A DNA stretch of 64,000 nt from an uncultured Pseudomonadota bacterium (GCA_949292375.1 CASEZG010000002.1:1-64000), one strand, 5' to 3'; shown: positions 8,888 to 17,501, counted from the stretch's first letter. Numbers and translations are program-made. The notes: generated by a model from the letters alone, not told the origin.

Positions 8888-10006
8888 ATGAAAAAAACAG
8901 CTCTCAGATTGTCGTTGGTATCAGTTTTATCTCTGGTTGTCAGCGCTTGCTCTTTTAGCAAAGATGCTCTGTTTCCGTCTCTTATCGGCTCCGACTCTCA
9001 AGAAGAAATTAGAGCCAGCGGCACGAATATTGTCGATTTAGACGGGAATGCTTTGCCGGAATTGGGTTCTACAAATTTTGAACCGGTTGAAGTTTCCGAA
9101 GGTGGTGAGACCGGCACTTTTGTCGGACAGAAAGTTGTTTCCTTCCGCAATGAACTGTCTCAGTTACAGGTAGCAATTCGTCAACATAATGAGCAACTGC
9201 AAAAAATCAGAGCTTCTGTAATAAGCAATGCTCAGCAGTATCATAAGACTATTGGCACAATTGAAGCTAAGCTACAAATCGGTACAACTCCCGGAAACCC
9301 GCATATGTTTGCACTTTTGCAGAATGCTCAAAACAATATTCAGATTATGAACGCCAATACAGATGCTATGACACAATTAGCTGCACGTGTTGCTTCTGAT
9401 ACGGCTATGACCTCTTATTTGTTGGACTCGATTAAGTCCGCATATGGTGTTTCCGGTGCTGTTGATGAAGACCATCGTCAGTTAAGAATCCTTGAAAATG
9501 AAACAAATCAGACTGCTATTTTGATGAATAGCTTGTTGAGTGAGGTTAATACGGATGTTTTGCGTCAGCAACAATATGTTCAAACGGCAAGAAATTATAT
9601 GATTGATTTGAACAGTTCTATTAAAGTAGGCAGCTATGGCGTAAATAACCTTCCTCTTCCTGGAACTGTTGTTTCTCAGGGTTCGGTAAACTTTAATGCT
9701 AATCGCTCTCAAGCCAGTGGCAAACCTTTGTTTGTTGCAAAATTCAATAAAGAAAATGTTCAATACAAGGATGCTTTGAAGAGAGCTGTTACTACAACTT
9801 TGAACAAGAAACCGAATGCAATGTTTGAGGTTGTGGCTGTTAGCCCGTTGAATGGTAAGCAGTTATCCAGCGGCAACGCAAAGAACAATGCAACACAAAT
9901 CTTTCAAGAGATGATTAATATGGGGGTTAGTGCAGACAATATTATGTTGTCCGCAAAGACAAGTGCTGATGCAACTTCTTCAGAGGTTCATATCTATATT
10001 AATTAA
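8888..10006 (+). CDS. Lipoprotein with OmpA-like C-terminus, function unknown
   Basis: A 372-residue envelope lipoprotein. It begins with a clear lipoprotein signal (MKKTALRLSL, hydrophobic core, lipobox VSAC with Cys21). The middle is helical and Gln/Asn-rich, probably coiled coil (about 85-215). The last 90 residues, with an alternation ending EVHIYIN and the stretch GNAKNNATQIFQEMINMGV, weakly resemble an OmpA-like peptidoglycan-binding fold. A GGAAGG site precedes the ATG by about 10 bases. It is monocistronic, between tRNA genes, and closed by a strong terminator. An outer-membrane to peptidoglycan tether is a reasonable guess but unproven. Confidence 0.75.
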   Translation: MKKTALRLSLVSVLSLVVSACSFSKDALFPSLIGSDSQEEIRASGTNIVDLDGNALPELGSTNFEPVEVSEGGETGTFVGQKVVSFRNELSQLQVAIRQHNEQLQKIRASVISNAQQYHKTIGTIEAKLQIGTTPGNPHMFALLQNAQNNIQIMNANTDAMTQLAARVASDTAMTSYLLDSIKSAYGVSGAVDEDHRQLRILENETNQTAILMNSLLSEVNTDVLRQQQYVQTARNYMIDLNSSIKVGSYGVNNLPLPGTVVSQGSVNFNANRSQASGKPLFVAKFNKENVQYKDALKRAVTTTLNKKPNAMFEVVAVSPLNGKQLSSGNAKNNATQIFQEMINMGVSADNIMLSAKTSADATSSEVHIYIN

Positions 10007-10020
10007 GCTCAATTGTTTTG

Positions 10021-10050
10021 AAAAAGCCTTGCTTTTTAGCAAGGCTTTTT
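10021..10050 (+). terminator. Terminator after the lipoprotein gene
   Basis: Perfect 12-bp stem (10021-10032 with 10039-10050) ending in five T, 14 bases after the stop codon. Confidence 0.9.
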
Positions 10051-10130
10051 ATTTGGGCAAAATTTGTATCTAAAAACCAGAAAAAACATTGACAAGCGTA
10101 ATTTATTTGCATATATTCGGTTTGACTTTT

Positions 10131-10206
<76 letters not shown>

Positions 10207-10214
10207 TTTTTTTC

Positions 10215-10238
10215 AAACCGGCTGCAATGCCGGTTTTG
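10215..10238 (+). terminator. Hairpin between the two tRNA-Ala genes
   Basis: An 8-bp stem AAACCGGC/GCCGGTTT (10215-10222 with 10229-10236) with T residues after it. It may terminate or help process the first tRNA transcript. Confidence 0.6.
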
Positions 10239-10254
10239 TTTATTGAGTTTCATT

Positions 10255-10330
10255 GGGGCTGTAGCTCAGTTGGGAGAGCGATTGGTTCGCAATCAATAGG
10301 TCGAGGGTTCGATCCCCTTCAGCTCCACCA
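10255..10330 (+). tRNA. tRNA-Ala (anticodon CGC)
   Basis: Acceptor GGGGCTG pairs with CAGCTCC; anticodon stem ATTGG/TCAAT with loop TTCGCAA gives CGC, reading GCG; T arm AGGGTTCGATCCCCT; encoded ACCA. The 3' part of this gene with the start of its terminator is repeated at 10524-10556. Confidence 0.96.
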
Positions 10331-10375
10331 TTGATAACAAAAAAAGGCAGGTTTATCCTGCTTTTTTGTTATCAA
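10331..10375 (+). terminator. Terminator of tRNA-Ala(CGC)
   Basis: A long stem made of TTGATAACAAAAAA with TTTTTTGTTATCAA and an apical GCAGG/CCTGC around loop TTTAT. It starts directly after the CCA end. Confidence 0.85.
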
Positions 10376-10523
10376 ATTATAGTTTCTTTTAGGGGAGCGA
10401 ACCCGAGAGGGCGCGAGCCGATAGAAAAGTTCCGGTGAAACTTTTCGTTGCGAGCGGTGAGAGTTTGTTAATGCGCGAATATGCGACAGCACTGTGAGCA
10501 AATGTTACAAACCGAACTCACGT
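10376..10523. other. Short insert between tRNA-Ala 3'-end repeats
   Basis: About 148 noncoding bases lying between the intact tRNA-Ala(CGC) with its terminator and a partial copy of the same tRNA end. It contains GAACCCGAG near the left, an 8-bp hairpin at about 10420-10442 and CCGAACTCAC at the right edge. The same two edge strings occur in the insert next to tRNA-Arg. Confidence 0.6.
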
Positions 10524-10556
10524 ATCCCCTTCAGCTCCACCATTGATAACAAAAAA
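10524..10556 (+). repeat. Partial copy of the tRNA-Ala 3' end
   Basis: These 33 bases equal 10312-10344: the T-loop distal half, T stem, acceptor strand, CCA and the first part of the terminator. The copy begins inside the T loop, just after the position of TTCG, which is where integrases often cut tRNA genes. Confidence 0.85.
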
Positions 10557-10577
10557 GCAGGATAAACCTGCTTTTTT
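10551..10577. terminator. Second terminator, loop inverted
   Basis: AAAAAAGCAGG (10551-10561) pairs with CCTGCTTTTTT (10567-10577). The loop reads ATAAA, the reverse complement of the TTTAT loop in the first copy. It also serves the convergent minus-strand glycosyltransferase gene. Confidence 0.8.
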
Positions 10578-10584
10578 TATTTAT

Positions 10585-11250
10585 TTAATCCAGATTATGT
10601 TTTTGCCACAAGATTTGGCGTTCAGCATAGTATTTTTCCGTGTGTTTGCTAGACACGCCGGTTCGGTAAAACTTGGCGACAATGACCGGCAAATGCTTAA
10701 ATAGGCATCCATTTTCCTCATAAACCAGCCATTTTTCTACATCCGCAAAAATAGGAAAACTTTCATCATAGTTTCCATATCTTTTGAATAAATCTTTCCT
10801 GATAAAAGATGACTGATGATTTATGGTTTGTTCCTTAAAAAACTCTTTGTCTAAAACCTCCGGACAAGAAAGTATCTCTGTCTCGCCGTTATCATTTATA
10901 TATTGCGTATCGCCATAAATGATTTCTGATTTGCCGTCTAAAAAAGGTTTTACCAAGCGCAAAACTTCGGGGTGAAAAAACTCATCTCCGGCGTTCATAA
11001 AAATCAGATATTCGCCTTGAGCTTTTTCTATTCCCTTGTTCATTGCATTAAAAATGCCTTTATCCTTCTCGGAAATAAAGTAAGCTGTCTTATCTTTATA
11101 ATTTTGCAAAATATCCAGACAGTCTGGTTTTGAACCGCCATCAATAATCAGCCATTCATAATCAGAATCGGTCTGAGTTATTATACTTTCGCAAGTGCGT
11201 TTTACATCCGGCTCGTTATAACAGACGGTAATGATGGAGACTTTGGGCAT
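10585..11250 (-). CDS. Glycosyltransferase family 2
   Basis: A 221-residue GT-A-fold enzyme of family 2, similar in layout to WcaE-type transferases. Visible motifs are VSIITVCYNE at the start, the IDGGS nucleotide-binding turn near 37, the GIFNAMNKGI segment near 65 and the MNAGDEF metal-binding region near 86. No membrane segment is present, so it acts at the cytoplasmic face on lipid-linked sugars or a nascent glycan. It is the last gene of a parE-GNAT-GT2 transcription unit, starting 5 bases after the GNAT stop. Donor and acceptor are unknown. Confidence 0.87.
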   Translation of the reverse strand: MPKVSIITVCYNEPDVKRTCESIITQTDSDYEWLIIDGGSKPDCLDILQNYKDKTAYFISEKDKGIFNAMNKGIEKAQGEYLIFMNAGDEFFHPEVLRLVKPFLDGKSEIIYGDTQYINDNGETEILSCPEVLDKEFFKEQTINHQSSFIRKDLFKRYGNYDESFPIFADVEKWLVYEENGCLFKHLPVIVAKFYRTGVSSKHTEKYYAERQILWQKHNLD

Positions 11251-11255
11251 CGTTT

Positions 11256-11726
11256 TTAAGAATCCCCCGGAAAACGTTTGGCATACCCGCTTATGCAGCC
11301 TTTGTTCCAGACCAAAAGCAGTTCTTTTGCTTGGGTCTTATTATCCATATTTTCAGATAAAATCTTAAACCCTTTATGGCGGTAGAAACCTATTGCCTTC
11401 TCATTTTGCGCATAAGCTTTCAGGCTTAAGTTTGGGCGGCGGCGGCGGACATATTCCAGCAATTTGCGCCCTATTCCTCTCCCCTGAAAACGTCCATCCA
11501 CAAATAAAGCTCCGATATAATTATCTTCAAGCAGGCTGATGAAACCTTTTATTTGGTGTTTGTCGCAAAAGACATAGGTCTGAGCTTGGGGTAGAAGTTG
11601 GTTTTTAACCATATCCTGATTGCTTGTCCAATAATCCTCTTTGATAAAGGGGTGCGCAGCAGAAGCTCCCCTCAGCCAGAGGGAGAGAATCTTTTTATAA
11701 TCGTCAGTACAAGCTCGGCGAATCAC
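11256..11726 (-). CDS. GNAT-family N-acetyltransferase
   Basis: A 156-residue acetyl-CoA-dependent acyltransferase. The acetyl-CoA loop is visible as FQGRGIGRKLLEY at about residues 80-92, preceded by the beta strand GALFVD and followed by NEKAIGFYRHKGF, the usual motif A and B layout of the GNAT fold. It starts 2 bases before the parE stop region, so translation is likely coupled to parE, and the GT2 gene follows closely. Substrate is unknown; small-molecule or protein acetylation are both possible. Confidence 0.82.
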   Translation of the reverse strand: MIRRACTDDYKKILSLWLRGASAAHPFIKEDYWTSNQDMVKNQLLPQAQTYVFCDKHQIKGFISLLEDNYIGALFVDGRFQGRGIGRKLLEYVRRRRPNLSLKAYAQNEKAIGFYRHKGFKILSENMDNKTQAKELLLVWNKGCISGYAKRFPGDS

Positions 11727-11728
11727 GT

Positions 11729-13717
11729 CTAAATATCCAAATCATCAACAAATTTTGCGCGTTCAATGATAAATTTGAAGCGCAGTTCGGGGTTTTTACC
11801 CATCAGGCGTTCTACCTGACGGCGGGTCTCAAAGGCTTCTTCCTTGCCTTCTTCCGTGTTGCAGGAAGGAATCAAGACTTTCAGCAACAAGCGTTTCTTT
11901 TTATCCATTGTCGTTTCTTTAAGCTGCTGCGCGCTCATTTCGCCCAGACCTTTGAAGCGACTAATTTCGACCTTTTGGTTGCCTTTGACTTCTTTTTTCA
12001 GAATCGCATCCTTATCATCATCATCCAAAGCATAAAAATTCTTGTTGCCGACAACAATCTTATACAAGGGAGGTGTGGCGATAAACAAATGTCCGTTTTC
12101 TATCAGTTTAGGCATTTGCTGGTAAAAGAAGGTCATTAAAAGAGAAGCGATATGCGCACCGTCCACATCGGCATCGGTCATAATGATAATCTTTTCATAG
12201 CGCAGATTTTCTTCTTTATAGTTCTCTTTAATACCGCAGCCCAAAGCCTCAATCATATCTTTGATTTCTTGGTTTTGGGTTATCTTATCCAACGAGGCAC
12301 TGGCAACGTTCAAGATTTTGCCGCGCAAAGGCAGAATTGCCTGAGTCATACGGTCGCGACCTTGCTTAGCTGAACCACCAGCAGAATCGCCCTCAACAAT
12401 AAAGATTTCCGTGTTTTCGGCGGCTGCTTGTGAACAATCAGCCAACTTTCCGGGGAGACGCAATTTTTTGGTTGGGGTTTTGCGGTTTTGGATTTTTTCT
12501 TCTTTCTTCTTCTTTCTGCTCTCTGCTCTTTCAATAACATATTCCAACAAAGCCGCCGCATTTTCTTTATCTGAGCTCAGCCAATGATCAAACGAATCCT
12601 TAACAGCTTGTTCTACCAAACGGACGGCTTTGGTAGATGTTAGCTTATCCTTGGTTTGACCTTGGAATTGTGGGTCACGAATAAAGACTGAAAGCATAAT
12701 GCAAGCATCACTCAAAAAATCCTCGGCCGTTACCTGCGAAACTTTTTTGATGTTTGCCATCTCGCCATATTCTTTAAGACTGCGAATCAGGGCTGTACGG
12801 AAACCCAGTTCATGTGTACCGCCTTCCGGCGTAATGACCGTATTGCAGTAGGAGTTGCAAAAACCATTTTCATCTTCCGGCCAAGTTACAGCCCACTCTA
12901 CCCGACCTTCGTCATTAGCCAACTCGGCATCGCCTGAGAAAGGCATACGGTTGATGGTTCCTCTTGCGCCGACTTGATAATTCAGAAAGTCCAGCAAACC
13001 GTTTGGATAATGAAGCTCTGCTTCCAGAGGTGTTTGGTCTCCTTCACTTAAGACTTCCGGCGCACATTTCCAATCAATATGGATACCCTTAAACAAAAAA
13101 GCCTTAGAGCGTGCCATACGATAAACACGATTGGGGTTTAAGGTAGAATTGCCATCAAAAATCTCGGGATCTGGCAAAAAAGTTACCGATGTACCGCGGC
13201 GATTTGGCGCATTACCCACCAACTCCAGCGGCGTTACAGGCTTGCCCTTTTCATAAGATTGGCGATAAAGTTTCTTATCTCGAGCGATTTCGACCACCAA
13301 AGAGGACGACAGAGCATTGACCACGGACAAACCCACGCCATGCAAACCGCCGGAAACTTTATAAGCTCCGCCGCCGAATTTTCCACCGGAGTGGAGCATT
13401 GTCAGAATAACCTCCAATGCCGACATATTCGGATATTTTGGATGCGGGTCTACCGGAATACCGCGGCCGTTATCGGTAATGGTAACGGAACTGTCGGCGT
13501 TCATTTTTACCTCTATACGGTTAGCAAAGCCTGCCACGGCCTCATCCATAGAGTTGTCCAGAATCTCTGCCACCAAGTGATGAAGCGCGGTTGTATCCGT
13601 TCCTCCGATATACATTCCCGGGCGAGCTCGAACCGCCTCCAATCCTTCCAAAACCTGAATATCTTGCGCCGAATATGATTGCTGTTTGGGCGCGGTACTA
13701 TCAAATAAATCCGACAT
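11729..13717 (-). CDS. parE: DNA topoisomerase IV subunit B (ParE)
   Basis: ATPase subunit of topoisomerase IV, which decatenates daughter chromosomes together with ParC. The 662-residue protein has the GHKL ATP site (EILDNSMDEA at 51-60, DNGRGIP at 82-88, GGLHGVG at 123-129), the transducer domain, the TOPRIM motifs EGDSAGG at 442-448 and DADVDG at 515-520, and the C-terminal GyrB/ParE tail. The segment KKLRLPGKLADC at 417-428 is typical of alphaproteobacterial ParE rather than GyrB. No second gyrase-type gene is nearby. The divergent rpsB promoter region lies upstream. Confidence 0.93.
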   Translation of the reverse strand: MSDLFDSTAPKQQSYSAQDIQVLEGLEAVRARPGMYIGGTDTTALHHLVAEILDNSMDEAVAGFANRIEVKMNADSSVTITDNGRGIPVDPHPKYPNMSALEVILTMLHSGGKFGGGAYKVSGGLHGVGLSVVNALSSSLVVEIARDKKLYRQSYEKGKPVTPLELVGNAPNRRGTSVTFLPDPEIFDGNSTLNPNRVYRMARSKAFLFKGIHIDWKCAPEVLSEGDQTPLEAELHYPNGLLDFLNYQVGARGTINRMPFSGDAELANDEGRVEWAVTWPEDENGFCNSYCNTVITPEGGTHELGFRTALIRSLKEYGEMANIKKVSQVTAEDFLSDACIMLSVFIRDPQFQGQTKDKLTSTKAVRLVEQAVKDSFDHWLSSDKENAAALLEYVIERAESRKKKKEEKIQNRKTPTKKLRLPGKLADCSQAAAENTEIFIVEGDSAGGSAKQGRDRMTQAILPLRGKILNVASASLDKITQNQEIKDMIEALGCGIKENYKEENLRYEKIIIMTDADVDGAHIASLLMTFFYQQMPKLIENGHLFIATPPLYKIVVGNKNFYALDDDDKDAILKKEVKGNQKVEISRFKGLGEMSAQQLKETTMDKKKRLLLKVLIPSCNTEEGKEEAFETRRQVERLMGKNPELRFKFIIERAKFVDDLDI

Positions 13718-13856
13718 ATTTTCCTCAATTTTTTAGCTAATGAGCGTAAACTATCTCAAAACCTTTGGAAATGCAAGCCTCAAGCGCAATTCATAAACAA
13801 AAAATCCCGTTTCTGCGCTGTGTTAAAAAATTTTTAAGAAATCTGATAAAAAAGAC

Positions 13857-13883
13857 TTGAAATTTAGGCAAATAGCGTATAAA
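13857..13883 (+). promoter_or_regulatory. Likely rpsB promoter
   Basis: TTGAAA at 13857-13862 and TATAAA at 13878-13883, separated by 15 bases (16 if CTTGAA is taken as the -35). It lies upstream of a structured leader. Confidence 0.4.
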
Positions 13884-13921
13884 AGAAAGCTCGGAAAACG
13901 GAAGTTTTCTGTAATTTCACA

Positions 13922-13990
13922 CGCAGATAAGGCGGAAAGCGGTGTTCGCATTTCGCTCCGGTGCCGCGGAAGCGGTTGTTAGAATCTGCG
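13922..13990 (+). promoter_or_regulatory. Structured leader of rpsB-tsf, possible S2 autoregulation
   Basis: CGCAGAT (13922-13928) pairs with ATCTGCG (13984-13990), closing a domain of GC-rich hairpins (for example GCGG near 13939 with CCGC near 13963). The element is much GC-richer than its flanks and ends about 30 bases before the rpsB ATG. Ribosomal protein S2 represses its own operon through leaders of this kind in several bacteria, so autoregulation is a likely role by position. Confidence 0.45.
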
Positions 13991-14022
13991 GAGGTTTAAC
14001 TGGAAAAAAAAGGACATTTATA

Positions 14023-14826
14023 ATGGCAATTCCACAATTTACATTACGCCAGATGGTTGAAGCAGGTGTTCACTTTGGTCACCACGCTCGCCGCTGGAAC
14101 CCGCAAATGGCTCCGTATATTTACGGCAAAAAAGACAACGTTCACATCATTGACTTGCAAAAAACTTACCCGATGCTTTATACAGCATTGGCTACTGCAC
14201 GTGACATTGCTGCTCAGGGCGGTAAGGTTTTGTTTGTCGGCACAAAAAGACAGGCTCAGGATATCATTAAAGAGAATGCCGAAAGATGCGGACAGTACTA
14301 TGTTAACCATCGCTGGCTCGGCGGTATGCTCACCAACTGGAAAACCGTATATAAATCAATTTCCCGCTTGGTTAAGCTGAACGAAATGGAAGAGAAAAAC
14401 GCTTATGAGGGCTATACAAAGAAAGAAATGTTGAACCTCAAAAAAGAGCGTGAAAAACTCGCTAACGAACTTAGCGGTATCATGAACATGGGCGGACAAC
14501 CCGACCTCTTGTTCGTTATTGATACTCCGAAAGAGGCTTTGGCCGTTAAGGAAGCTAAAAAGCTCGGTATTCCGGTTATCGGCATTACCGATACAAACGC
14601 TAACCCGAACGATGTTGATTTCCCTGTTCCGGGTAACGATGATGCTATCCGCGCTATCCAATTCTACTGCGAACTCGTTTCCAGTGCTGTTTTGGATGGT
14701 ATGCAGGCTGAAATTGCTGCTCAAGGCGTTAAGGTTGAAGAGGCTGTTGACGCTGTTGAAGCTAAGCCGGCTAAAAAAAGAGCTTCCAAAAAAGCTAAAG
14801 AGGAAGTTGAAGCCGTTGAAGAATAA
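14023..14826 (+). CDS. rpsB: 30S ribosomal protein S2
   Basis: Small-subunit protein S2, needed for late 30S assembly and for docking S1. The 267-residue product starts [20 protein letters not shown] and keeps the conserved [16 protein letters not shown] and [14 protein letters not shown] blocks, then ends in an acidic and lysine-rich tail (from about residue 235) longer than in E. coli. The ATG at 14023 has an AAAGGA site 9 bases upstream, which decides it over an in-frame upstream ATG in the leader. tsf follows after 113 bases. Confidence 0.97.
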   Translation: MAIPQFTLRQMVEAGVHFGHHARRWNPQMAPYIYGKKDNVHIIDLQKTYPMLYTALATARDIAAQGGKVLFVGTKRQAQDIIKENAERCGQYYVNHRWLGGMLTNWKTVYKSISRLVKLNEMEEKNAYEGYTKKEMLNLKKEREKLANELSGIMNMGGQPDLLFVIDTPKEALAVKEAKKLGIPVIGITDTNANPNDVDFPVPGNDDAIRAIQFYCELVSSAVLDGMQAEIAAQGVKVEEAVDAVEAKPAKKRASKKAKEEVEAVEE

Positions 14827-14865
14827 TTGAAAAATATTCTTTCAAAATAAAGTCTGAAAACTTTA

Positions 14866-14903
14866 TGCGGCGATATTTGTTTTTATTAATGAATATCGCC
14901 GCA
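14866..14903 (+). promoter_or_regulatory. Hairpin between rpsB and tsf
   Basis: A perfect 12-bp stem (14866-14877 with 14892-14903) with a 14-base AT-rich loop and no T run after it. It may be a processing or stability element, or a leaky attenuator, setting the ratio of S2 to EF-Ts. Confidence 0.5.
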
Positions 14904-14939
14904 ATGGTTTAAAAAAATTATGATGATGAGGAAAAATAA

Positions 14940-15866
14940 ATGACAGAAATTACTGCCCAAATGGTTAAAGATTTAAGAGAAAGCACCAGTGCCGGTATGT
15001 TGGACTGCAAAAAAGCTTTGATGGAAACCAACGGTGATATGGAAGCCGCTGTTGACTGGTTGCGCAAAAAAGGTTTGGCATCTGCCGCTAAAAAAGCAAG
15101 CCGTATTGCAGCTGAGGGCTTGGTTGCTATTGCCGTTGAAGGTAATAAAGGTGCCGTTGTTGAAGTTAACTCTGAAACAGACTTCGTTGCCAAAAACGAT
15201 ATGTTCCAAGAATATGTTGCTGATGCAGCCTTGGTTGCTTTGATGAACAAAGGCGAAGTTTGTGATATGAAGACCTTCCAATGCCCGAAAGTTAATAAGT
15301 CTTTTGAAGAGCGTTTGACAGATTTGATTGCTAAAATCGGCGAGAACATGAACTTGCGCCGCGCTGCATTGCTTGAAGTTGAAAACGGCGTCATTGCTTC
15401 TTATATGCACAATGCTTGCAAACCAAATTTGGGCAAAATCGGTGTCTTGGTTGCTTTAGAATCCAACGGCGATAAGGCTAAGTTACAAGAACTCGGCAAA
15501 CATATTGCTATGCATATTGCCGCTTCTAACCCGCTGTTCTTGACAGTTGCCGATGTTGATCAAGCATCTATTGACCATGAAAAGGCCATTTTCTCTGAAC
15601 AGGCTAAAGCTTCCGGCAAACCTGAAAATATTATTGAAAAAATGGTTGAAGGCCGTATTAAGAAGTATTTTGATGAGGTTGTTTTGGAAGAACAAGCTTA
15701 CATTATGGATCCGGATAAGAAAGTTAAGCAAGTTATTGCTGACGCGGCTAAAGAAATGGGCGCAGACATCAAACTCAAGGCTTATGTTTGCTTCCGTTTG
15801 GGCGAAGGTCTGGAAAAACGTAATGAAGATTTTGCCGCTGAAGTTGCTTCTCAACTGAAAAAGTAA
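14940..15866 (+). CDS. tsf: Translation elongation factor Ts
   Basis: Nucleotide-exchange factor that reloads EF-Tu with GTP. The 308-residue protein has the N-terminal UBA-like domain with MVKDLRESTSAGMLDCKKAL and, after it, the EF-Tu-contacting TDFVAKN segment (NSETDFVAKND at about residues 77-87), followed by the core subdomains and the dimerisation region. Length matches alphaproteobacterial EF-Ts. A GAGG site precedes the ATG. It is second in the rpsB-tsf operon and is closed by a strong terminator. Confidence 0.97.
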   Translation: MTEITAQMVKDLRESTSAGMLDCKKALMETNGDMEAAVDWLRKKGLASAAKKASRIAAEGLVAIAVEGNKGAVVEVNSETDFVAKNDMFQEYVADAALVALMNKGEVCDMKTFQCPKVNKSFEERLTDLIAKIGENMNLRRAALLEVENGVIASYMHNACKPNLGKIGVLVALESNGDKAKLQELGKHIAMHIAASNPLFLTVADVDQASIDHEKAIFSEQAKASGKPENIIEKMVEGRIKKYFDEVVLEEQAYIMDPDKKVKQVIADAAKEMGADIKLKAYVCFRLGEGLEKRNEDFAAEVASQLKK

Positions 15867-15882
15867 TCTTCATAATTTATGA

Positions 15883-15918
15883 AAAAAATACCCTGACATT
15901 GTTCAGGGTATTTTTTTG
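15883..15918 (+). terminator. Terminator of rpsB-tsf
   Basis: Perfect 15-bp stem (15883-15897 with 15904-15918), 6-base loop, ending in seven T. Confidence 0.92.
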
Positions 15919-15937
15919 TTAATCAAAAGTCCTTTTG

Positions 15938-15994
15938 ACAAAAACATCATTTCTTTCATTAGGTGTTGACACCCTACAAATTTTGTTATATTCT
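15938..15994 (+). promoter_or_regulatory. Promoter and upstream box of cysteine-rich gene 1
   Basis: A 23-base box (15938-15960) is followed by TTGACA (15966-15971), a 17-base spacer and TATTCT (15989-15994). The box matches 21 of 23 bases in the promoter of the paralogue at 49687-49709, with the same -10 and spacer length, which marks it as a likely regulator site. Confidence 0.65.
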
Positions 15995-16490
15995 GATTCT
16001 GATAGGTGTGGGAAAATTGTTGTTCGTATGCTTTTTTAGCTCGGACACTTTGTTGGTATAGTCTTTTCAGGCTATCTCCTCACATCATCATTGGGCTTCG
16101 GTTTTAATTTTGTCGTGAGGTGATGCTATGAAGAAATCAATTTTATTAATGTCTTTACTTTCGGGAACGGCTCTCATGTTGCCGAATGATGCAATTGCCT
16201 ACGATATCTCTACACTAACACACACACCCAAACTGGAGCCCTCCTTTGAATTTGCTCAACTTGATAAGACTTATAAAACTGCCGGAGTTTGTTTTTTAGG
16301 CGTTGGTGATTGTGCCCCGAGTGCAGGCTTTGACTCTACTCCGAGCACCGGAAGTGGCGGCGGAGATGAATCCTTTGATCTTGATACTGATTTTGATACT
16401 GGGAATCAATGTTTGAACGAAGGTTTTACACCACAAAGCTGTAACTCCGTTCAAACAATTGATGGCGTTTGTCCTTATAATTCGGCTTAT

Positions 16491-16518
16491 GGCCGCGGAT
16501 GTAAGGCCGCGGATGTAA
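16491..16518 (+). repeat. 14-base tandem duplication causing a frameshift
   Basis: GGCCGCGGATGTAA occurs twice head to tail (16491-16504, 16505-16518). Deleting either copy joins the frame starting at 16128 to the next frame and restores the conserved GRGC-x-C-x-SNLI sequence. Confidence 0.95.
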
Positions 16519-17140
16519 ATGCGCCTCTAATTTAATCTCTTGCCCGGCAGGGCAAGTCGGTGTCGGTGATAGTTGTGACGGCAAGTATGCCTCTTGTAAA
16601 TGTGACCCGAATTTGAAAACTTGTTCAGCCAAAGAAAATGGGCAAGGTGCAAGTTGTGGCGGAAAATATGAATCTTGCGTTTGTAAGCCCCAATATCAGT
16701 ACACTTCATCAAATTGTTCTTATCCGCTTTCTGTTTCCGGTGACAATTGTAGCGAAAAATATACCAATTGTGTTTGTCCGAGCGGTGTTTCTGAAGGTCC
16801 TTACGGTTGTGAAGAATATTATCCGGCTCCATGTAGTTCTGTTTGTAAAATAGCTTACGCAGATAACTGCAGAAAAAGAGATAGTGTTTCTACTCCTTAT
16901 GGATGTGCTGAAGAATGGGAAGATTGTTCATCAAAATGTAAAACAGCGTATAATGACAACTGTAGAAATCGTACAGCAGTAACTTGCCAGTATGGTTGCG
17001 CTTCTTCCTTTGCTGATTGTCAATCCAAGTGTGAAAAGTGCAAGCCTAATCCTTGTGACAATAGAACGAATCAATCTTGCCAATATGGTTGTCAAACTTA
17101 TTGGAGTGACTGCTCTTCTAAATGTCAGACTTGTTATTCT

Positions 17141-17166
17141 GACAATTGCAGATGACAATTGCAGAA
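17141..17166 (+). repeat. 13-base tandem duplication causing a second frameshift
   Basis: GACAATTGCAGA occurs at 17141-17152 and again at 17154-17165, period 13. Removing one unit joins the middle frame to the last frame (YSDNCRNRTA). Confidence 0.93.
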
Positions 17167-17501
17167 ATAGAACAGCAATACATGTTCCAACCAATGGATA
17201 TTGTTCAGCTCATTATTCCGATTGCTCATCTAAATGCTCTGATTTCGCTTGTTACTCTGGATATTATAAATCAGGTATGTGGTGTGTTAAGGCTGTTAAA
17301 TGTATTAGATGGGGTTATACTTATGAATCTACCGACTATATTGAGTCTAATGATCCTGTTGATAACGGAACTTGTACATATTGGTATGATGACGGCTCTT
17401 CTAAGACAGAGTGGGTTAGTGTTCGACCCTCTTCTGATCCGTTTAACAGTATTAGTGAATATTGCGAATATTACTGCGATTAAAAAAACATTAAAAATTA
17501 G

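Larger units (their letters stand above)
16128..17483 (+). pseudogene. Cysteine-rich secreted protein 1, twice frameshifted
   Basis: Secreted or surface protein with a signal peptide (MKKSILLMSLLSGTALMLP, likely cut after AIA), a low-complexity segment with CFLGVGDCAPSAGFDS, and many short repeats of the form C-x(n)-Y-x-x-C-x-C-KP or SSKC-x-x-x-Y-x-DNC. The frame breaks at 16505, where 14 bases are duplicated, and again near 17154, where 13 bases are duplicated. Removing one copy of each restores a continuous protein of about 440 residues that aligns with the intact paralogue at 49791-51314. As it stands translation stops at 16535. The 3' end lacks the C-terminal domain of the paralogue. The leader is about 125 bases and CCTCAC at 16078-16083 can pair with the ribosome-binding site. 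Confidence 0.8.
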
